NCBI GenBank assembly: GCA_910584525.1
Contig: CAJUAT010000050.1
Span: forward strand, 1 to 19,481
Reading direction: 5' to 3'
Length of the DNA: 19,481 bases
Source of the DNA: an uncultured Muribaculaceae bacterium
GTDB taxonomy: Bacteria; Bacteroidota; Bacteroidia; Bacteroidales; Muribaculaceae
The notes under the pieces were generated by a model. It did no database searches. It saw only the letters and a list, made by a program, of their open reading frames with translations, and was not told the DNA's origin. Made by a program: the position numbers and the translations under genes. This document shows, piece by piece, positions 16,270 to 19,481 of the stretch. Within the stretch, counting starts at the first letter, position 1. Every line of letters begins with the position of its first letter.

Positions 16270-16281
16270 AGAACGCGTTCT
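16270..16281. repeat. Perfect 12-base palindrome before rimP
   Basis: AGAACGCGTTCT is identical on both strands. It lies 17 bases before the rimP start codon, where it could serve as an operator or form a small RNA fold near the ribosome site. No regulator is recognised for it. Confidence 0.4.
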
Positions 16282-16288
16282 AATATGT

Positions 16289-16316
16289 GCAGCCCATGCC
16301 GCCGGGGCACGGCTGC
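16289..16316 (-). other. Second hairpin in the rimP leader
   Basis: On the minus strand GCAGCC and GGCTGC pair (six bases), then GTGCC and GGCAT pair (five, one wobble), with one bulged G and a CCGGC loop. It lies after the attenuator-like hairpin. Its loop-side CCCC could instead pair with the GGGG of the first hairpin, a possible alternative fold. Confidence 0.4.
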
Positions 16317-16321
16317 GGTAT

Positions 16322-16351
16322 AAAAAACGAAGGAGACTTGCGTCCCCTCCG
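16322..16351 (-). terminator. Terminator-like hairpin in the rimP-nusA-infB leader
   Basis: Read on the minus strand, a 10-base stem (CGGAGGGGAC with GTCTCCTTCG, two G-T wobbles) closes on a GCAA (GNRA) tetraloop at 16328-16351 and is followed directly by TTTTTT (16327-16322). This is the form of an intrinsic terminator. It lies about 12 bases after the -7 box at 16370-16363 and 70 bases before rimP, so it would act on the operon's own leader as an attenuator. It could also terminate an antisense transcript coming from the dnaX side. Confidence 0.65.
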
Positions 16352-16362
16352 GAAATCATCTG

Positions 16363-16370
16363 CAAAGATA
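16363..16370 (-). promoter_or_regulatory. -7 promoter box of rimP-nusA-infB
   Basis: TATCTTTG on the minus strand matches TAnnTTTG. A TTTG lies 25 bases upstream, rather far for a -33 element. The start would be near 16359, giving a leader of about 107 bases that holds two hairpins and the palindrome. Confidence 0.5.
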
Positions 16371-16514
16371 ATACTTTTATCGCGCATTTTACGTACAAAG
16401 CCCCTCGTGGACCGGCATTTGTGCCCCACAACATTAATATTTAACTATATTTAACATTGAATAATTATTATTAACCCGTCAATGACCCATTTTTAGCCAA
16501 TCGCATTCCCCACT

Positions 16515-16546
16515 GTTGGCCGTGTTATGTATTTGTTGTAAATTTG
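16515..16546 (+). promoter_or_regulatory. Promoter before the 185-nt structured RNA and dnaX
   Basis: TAAATTTG at 16539-16546 matches TAnnTTTG. GTTG at 16515-16518, one base off TTTG, is 20 bases upstream, the normal spacing. Transcription would begin about 16550-16553, roughly ten bases before the closing helix of the structured RNA. Confidence 0.6.
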
Positions 16547-16560
16547 TGGTTCAATAAAAG

Positions 16561-16745
16561 TAAGTAACTGGTCGAAATTATTTTAATGTTTATTCGAGGA
16601 TGATTTTTAGAAGATTTTTCTCTGTGAAGAAGGAGTGTGGCGAGCCACATGACTGATGAACAGAGGAAAAGATTCAAAAATCATACCGAAGAAACATTGA
16701 AATAATCAGACCGGAAACTATAAAATAATTTTGAACAGTTACTTA
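16561..16745 (+). ncRNA. Long rod-shaped structured RNA, 6S RNA-like candidate
   Basis: No protein gene occupies this stretch, and its two ends are complementary. TAAGTAACTG (16561-16570) pairs with CAGTTACTTA (16736-16745). After one G-A mismatch, 16572-16585 pairs with 16721-16734, so the closing helix has 24 pairs. Next, 16586-16596 pairs with 16687-16697, opposite a 22-base one-sided bulge (16699-16720). Then come 16600-16608 with 16676-16684, GAA/TTC, 16615-16625 with 16660-16670, a 9x9 purine-rich internal loop, and a tip hairpin GTGTGG/CCACAT with a CGAG loop (16635-16650). A single rod of about 185 nt with a closing stem, a weak central zone and an interrupted apical arm is the plan of 6S RNA (184 nt in E. 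coli), which binds RNA polymerase. The alternative is a dnaX leader. No terminator follows. The fold is well supported; the 6S name is inference. Confidence 0.6.
16726..16733 (+). promoter_or_regulatory. Possible second dnaX promoter box inside the RNA's 3' arm
   Basis: TAATTTTG matches TAnnTTTG and would start transcription near 16740, about 27 bases before the dnaX ATG. It lies within the 3' strand of the closing helix. No -33 TTTG is found at the right distance, and AT-rich sequence makes chance matches likely. Confidence 0.3.
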
Positions 16746-16766
16746 ACCACACTCTAATATAGGATA

Positions 16767-18518
16767 ATGAGTGACAATTATATAGTGAGCGCGCGCAAGT
16801 ACCGGCCGTCGAGTTTCCGAAGTGTCGTGGGACAGAAGGAGCTGACGGCCACGCTGCGCAACTCGGTGGCCACGGGGCGTCTGGCTCAGGCTTATCTTTT
16901 CTGTGGCCCCAGGGGAGTGGGCAAGACAAGCTGCGCACGTATCTTCGCAAAAGCAGTGAATTGCCTCAACCCTGTCGACGGCGAGGCTTGCGGTTGCTGC
17001 GAGTCGTGCAAGGCAATCGATTCAGGTAATTCCTTCAATATCGTGGAACTTGACGCCGCCTCCAACAACGGCGTGGAGAATATCCGCGAGATAACCCAGC
17101 AGGTCAATGTGCCTCCTCAGCTCGGAAAGTACCGGATATTCATCATCGACGAGGTGCATATGCTCTCGTCGGCGGCTTTCAACGCGTTTCTCAAGACTCT
17201 CGAAGAACCTCCGGCATATGCCATTTTCATATTGGCAACCACCGAGAAGCACAAGGTAATTCCCACCATTCTGAGCCGTTGCCAGATATACGACTTCAAA
17301 CGCATCACCGTTGACGACATCGTGGAGCATCTGGGGTATGTGGCCCGGGAGGAGGGTATTGCCGCCGAGCCCAAGGCTCTGGGGGTGATTGCCAGGAAAG
17401 CTGACGGAGCCATGAGGGATGCCCTGAGTATCTTTGACCAGGTGGCCGCCTCATGCAACAACAATCTCACATACCAGGCCGTGATCGAAAATCTGAATGT
17501 GCTCGATTACGACTATTTCTTTAAGCTCGTCAATGATTTCCGCACCGGGGATGTGGCCGACGCGTTGCTGCTATATTCGCATATCCGCGACAATGGTTTC
17601 GACTCGCTGGTGTTTGTGAACAGTCTGGCGCAGCATGTTCGCGACCTGATGGTGGCCGCCGACAAGCGCACCCGCGACCTGCTCGAAGTGCCGGCCGACG
17701 TGGCCGAGCAGCTTACCGCCCAGGCCTCTCAGCTGCCACTCCCATGGTATTACACCGCCATGGGACTCCTCAACGACTGCGATTACCGATACCGCACCAC
17801 CACCAACAAACAGCTCCTCGTGGAGCTGACGCTCATCAGGCTCTGTCAGCTCCTCAATCCGGCTCCGGCCCCTTTTGACAATCCTCTGCGGAAAGCACCG
17901 TTGCGCGAGCTGGTGGCGCAACCTCAAAAGGTGTCCACAGAGGAAAAACCGGCAACTTCGATACCTCCGGCAACCTCCATACCCCCGGCCGCCGAGCCGC
18001 AACATACGCCGGCAATGCCTGCAGCTCACAAAGAAAGCCTGGAAATAAAGACTCCCGCAGAATCGCCGGCACACACAAGGAACCGTAAGGCAAGAACGGC
18101 CACTTTTTCCATCAGCGATGTTGACGGGGATGCCGAAGCCGATACGGAACGTTCCGAGCCGTTTACCGACGAGCAATTCGCAGCTGCGTGGAACGAGCTG
18201 GCCGCCAGACATGCCGACCAGCACAATCTTGCCGATGCCATGCGCAGCGCGAAAATAAGTCGAACAGGCGATATCAGTCTGCACATGCAGGTGATGCACG
18301 CCGCTCAGCTTCAGGCTCTCGAGATGTCGCTCCCAGACCTGCTCACGGAGGTCAGAAACATTCTGCGCAATGATTTCGTTACTATAAATGTCAATATCGA
18401 CACTTCGGCCTCCCGTAACGAACCGAAGCATAATCCCGCGGATTTTCTCAGAGACGTGGTTCAGAACAACCCTCTGCTGGGAAGCTTCCTGAAGGATATC
18501 GATGGAGAAATAATATAG
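16767..18518 (+). CDS. dnaX: DNA polymerase III subunits gamma/tau
   Basis: DnaX is the ATPase of the clamp loader, which opens the beta clamp and couples polymerase to the replication fork. The 583-residue protein has the AAA+ core: RKYRPSSF, Walker A GPRGVGKT (47-54), a zinc module with Cys 66, 75, 78 and 81, Walker B IFIIDEVH (124-131), sensor 1 ATTE (157-160) and the LSRC arginine finger (169-172). Domain III follows to about residue 370. A Pro/Ala-rich linker includes a tandem repeat, ATSIPP-ATSIPP (about 395-406), and a C-terminal domain of about 130 residues follows. No A-rich slippery heptamer is seen, so a separate short gamma by frameshift is not supported. It is preceded by the 185-nt structured RNA and followed after 6 bases by the adenosyltransferase gene. 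Confidence 0.96.
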   Translation: MSDNYIVSARKYRPSSFRSVVGQKELTATLRNSVATGRLAQAYLFCGPRGVGKTSCARIFAKAVNCLNPVDGEACGCCESCKAIDSGNSFNIVELDAASNNGVENIREITQQVNVPPQLGKYRIFIIDEVHMLSSAAFNAFLKTLEEPPAYAIFILATTEKHKVIPTILSRCQIYDFKRITVDDIVEHLGYVAREEGIAAEPKALGVIARKADGAMRDALSIFDQVAASCNNNLTYQAVIENLNVLDYDYFFKLVNDFRTGDVADALLLYSHIRDNGFDSLVFVNSLAQHVRDLMVAADKRTRDLLEVPADVAEQLTAQASQLPLPWYYTAMGLLNDCDYRYRTTTNKQLLVELTLIRLCQLLNPAPAPFDNPLRKAPLRELVAQPQKVSTEEKPATSIPPATSIPPAAEPQHTPAMPAAHKESLEIKTPAESPAHTRNRKARTATFSISDVDGDAEADTERSEPFTDEQFAAAWNELAARHADQHNLADAMRSAKISRTGDISLHMQVMHAAQLQALEMSLPDLLTEVRNILRNDFVTINVNIDTSASRNEPKHNPADFLRDVVQNNPLLGSFLKDIDGEII

Positions 18519-18524
18519 AAGAAA

Positions 18525-19094
18525 ATGAAAAGTATGTTATATACAGGCACCGGCGACAACGGTACCACATCGCTGGTGGGAGGGGAAAGGATAGGCAAGG
18601 CGAGTCAACGGCTGGAAGCCTATGGCACTGTCGATGAGTTGTCGTCGCAGCTTGGCGTTGTTGCGGCAGCGGCAGGAGTGCCCGACGAGCTTCGCGGCCA
18701 GCTCAGAGAGGTGCAGAACGAACTGTTCAATATCGGCGGTTACCTTGCCACATCGGTATTGCCGGGATCGGAGCCGGCCTGCGGCAGTCTTGCCGACAAC
18801 TCGCGTATAGAGGAGCTGGAAGGGTGGATCGACGCCATTGACGGTGCCACGCCGAAAATCAGGGCTTTCGTGCTCCCCGGCGGACATCCGGCAGCTGCCG
18901 CCGCTCATGTGGCCAGAACGGTGTGCCGCCGTGCGGAACGACGCATAATAAGTCTCGCCGCATCCGGATGGGTTGACCCCGCGGTGGTGAGATATCTCAA
19001 CCGTCTCAGCGACTATCTTTTTGCCGCCGCCAGGTATTTGAATTTCATCAACGGGGTGGAAGAAATTGTGTGGCGACAGTCAGGCAGACAATAA
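18525..19094 (+). CDS. PduO-type cob(I)alamin adenosyltransferase
   Basis: This enzyme transfers the adenosyl group of ATP to cob(I)alamin to make coenzyme B12. The 189-residue protein has the N-terminal ATP-binding stretch YTGTGDNGTTSLVGGERIGK, then RLEAYGTVDELSSQLG, a helical core with FVLPGGHPAAAAAHVART and VCRRAERR, and the C-terminal YLNRLSDYLFAAARYLN. These are the conserved motifs of the PduO/MMAB family; CobA- and EutT-type enzymes differ. The usual YTRTGDxG has Gly in place of Arg. An alternative start at Met4 is possible. It lies six bases after dnaX, probably on one transcript. No B12 riboswitch is visible nearby. The product would serve B12-dependent enzymes such as methylmalonyl-CoA mutase. 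Confidence 0.92.
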   Translation: MKSMLYTGTGDNGTTSLVGGERIGKASQRLEAYGTVDELSSQLGVVAAAAGVPDELRGQLREVQNELFNIGGYLATSVLPGSEPACGSLADNSRIEELEGWIDAIDGATPKIRAFVLPGGHPAAAAAHVARTVCRRAERRIISLAASGWVDPAVVRYLNRLSDYLFAAARYLNFINGVEEIVWRQSGRQ

Positions 19095-19112
19095 TAAAGA
19101 CATAGGTATCGT

Positions 19113-19120
19113 TATGTTTG
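19113..19120 (+). promoter_or_regulatory. -7 promoter box for the DUF2795-like gene
   Basis: TATGTTTG matches TAnnTTTG, 18 bases after the adenosyltransferase stop. No -33 TTTG is found. Transcription would start near 19125. The leader would hold TCGGAT/ATCCGA (19125-19139) and CCGGC/GCCGG (19150-19165) hairpins. Confidence 0.4.
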
Positions 19121-19207
19121 CGATTCGGATATTATCCGATGAGCGCGACCCGGCATTTACGCCGGAAATACGAAGGAGTTTTACTGAAAACGAAAAGAGC
19201 AAAAGAT

Positions 19208-19429
19208 ATGTATTGGACACTTGAATTGGCCTCGAAGCTTGAAGATGCGCCATGGCCAGCAACGAAAGACGAGCTGATAGACTTCGCGATGCGCAGCGGC
19301 GCACCTATGGAGGTGATTGAGAACCTGCAAGAAATCGAAGACGAAGGAGAATCCTACGAGTCGATTGAAGAAATCTGGCCCGACTACCCCTCCAAAGACG
19401 ACTTCTTCTTCAATGAGGACGAATACTGA
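19208..19429 (+). CDS. Small acidic DUF2795-like protein
   Basis: This 73-residue acidic protein begins MYWTLELASKLEDAPWPATK, followed by DELIDFAMRSGAPMEVIENL and an acidic tail ending FFFNEDEY. The W-P-A-T-K-D-E-L-I-D-F-A-x-R-x-G-A-P sequence and length match the small DUF2795-type proteins common in Bacteroidetes, whose role is unknown. The start is ATG 19208. An in-frame start at 19118 would add 30 basic residues that span a promoter box and two hairpins, and is rejected. It lies downstream of the adenosyltransferase gene, with its own candidate promoter. Confidence 0.75.
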   Translation: MYWTLELASKLEDAPWPATKDELIDFAMRSGAPMEVIENLQEIEDEGESYESIEEIWPDYPSKDDFFFNEDEY

Positions 19430-19481
19430 ACAGTCGCACAAGAGATAAAACTCTATAAATCAATGGACAAACAAGACTGAA

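Noticed and set aside
16438..16455. Direct repeat TATTTAAC at 16438-16445 and 16448-16455
   Set aside because: The region is very AT-rich, so short repeats are expected by chance, and no origin-type or regulator motif accompanies it.
16651..16670. CTGATGA followed by GAAA, resembling a hammerhead ribozyme core
   Set aside because: There is no stem II between the two elements, and the sequence is fully accounted for by the rod fold, with ACAGAG pairing to CTCTGT upstream.
17935..17955. Possible dnaX programmed frameshift at an A-run
   Set aside because: The run GAAAAACC is not a standard slippery heptamer, no hairpin follows, and the full-length frame explains the gene.
19118..19207. N-terminal extension of the DUF2795-like protein
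   Set aside because: The extra 30 residues are basic and encoded by the promoter box and leader hairpins. The protein family begins at the Met-Tyr-Trp.
19464..19481. Tiny frame ATG-GAC-AAA-CAA-GAC-TGA at the right edge
   Set aside because: Five codons with no supporting signal; it is probably part of an intergenic stretch cut by the window end.

Overview
The window looks like chromosomal DNA of a Bacteroidales bacterium, probably near Muribaculaceae, although the family is a guess. The evidence is a PorZ-like protein of the type IX secretion system, several copies of the Bacteroidetes -7 promoter box TAnnTTTG, weak Shine-Dalgarno sequences, and the Bacteroidetes-type genes for RF2, IF-2, NusA, RimP and DnaX. 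I see no mobile element, CRISPR array, tRNA or rRNA.

Layout. (1) Positions 1-291 hold no protein gene. They contain a candidate small RNA of about 145 nt with its own promoter and terminator, then a second copy of the same promoter core leading into the next operon. (2) Positions 292-6341 (+) are a three-gene operon: an ArnT/PMT-like GT-C glycosyltransferase, a polytopic membrane protein, and a porZ-like gene. (3) A strong hairpin at 6364-6395 separates this from a minus-strand operon at 10575-6375: prfB, then two polytopic membrane proteins. The last of these is a paralogue of the plus-strand membrane protein. (4) A 74-residue membrane protein gene (10715-10939, +) ends one base from folK. 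(5) The minus-strand cluster rimP-nusA-infB-folK (16252-10941) covers ribosome maturation, transcription elongation, translation initiation and folate synthesis. A promoter box and a terminator-like hairpin precede it. (6) Positions 16539-16766 carry a promoter and a 185-nt sequence that folds into one long rod resembling 6S RNA. It lies directly before dnaX, a PduO-type cobalamin adenosyltransferase gene and a small acidic DUF2795-like gene.

How the genes fit together. The left third concerns the cell envelope: GT-C-type membrane proteins next to PorZ, which in Porphyromonas supplies anionic LPS to the type IX sortase. The right two thirds are core information processing, with regulatory RNA structure at both sides of the divergent rimP/dnaX region. 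The most notable features are the 185-nt rod RNA, the candidate sRNA at the left edge, the attenuator-like hairpin before rimP-nusA-infB, and a prfB that has kept the frameshift-site position but lost the frameshift.

All RNA folds were worked out by hand from complementarity. Family assignments come from recalled motifs, not searches.
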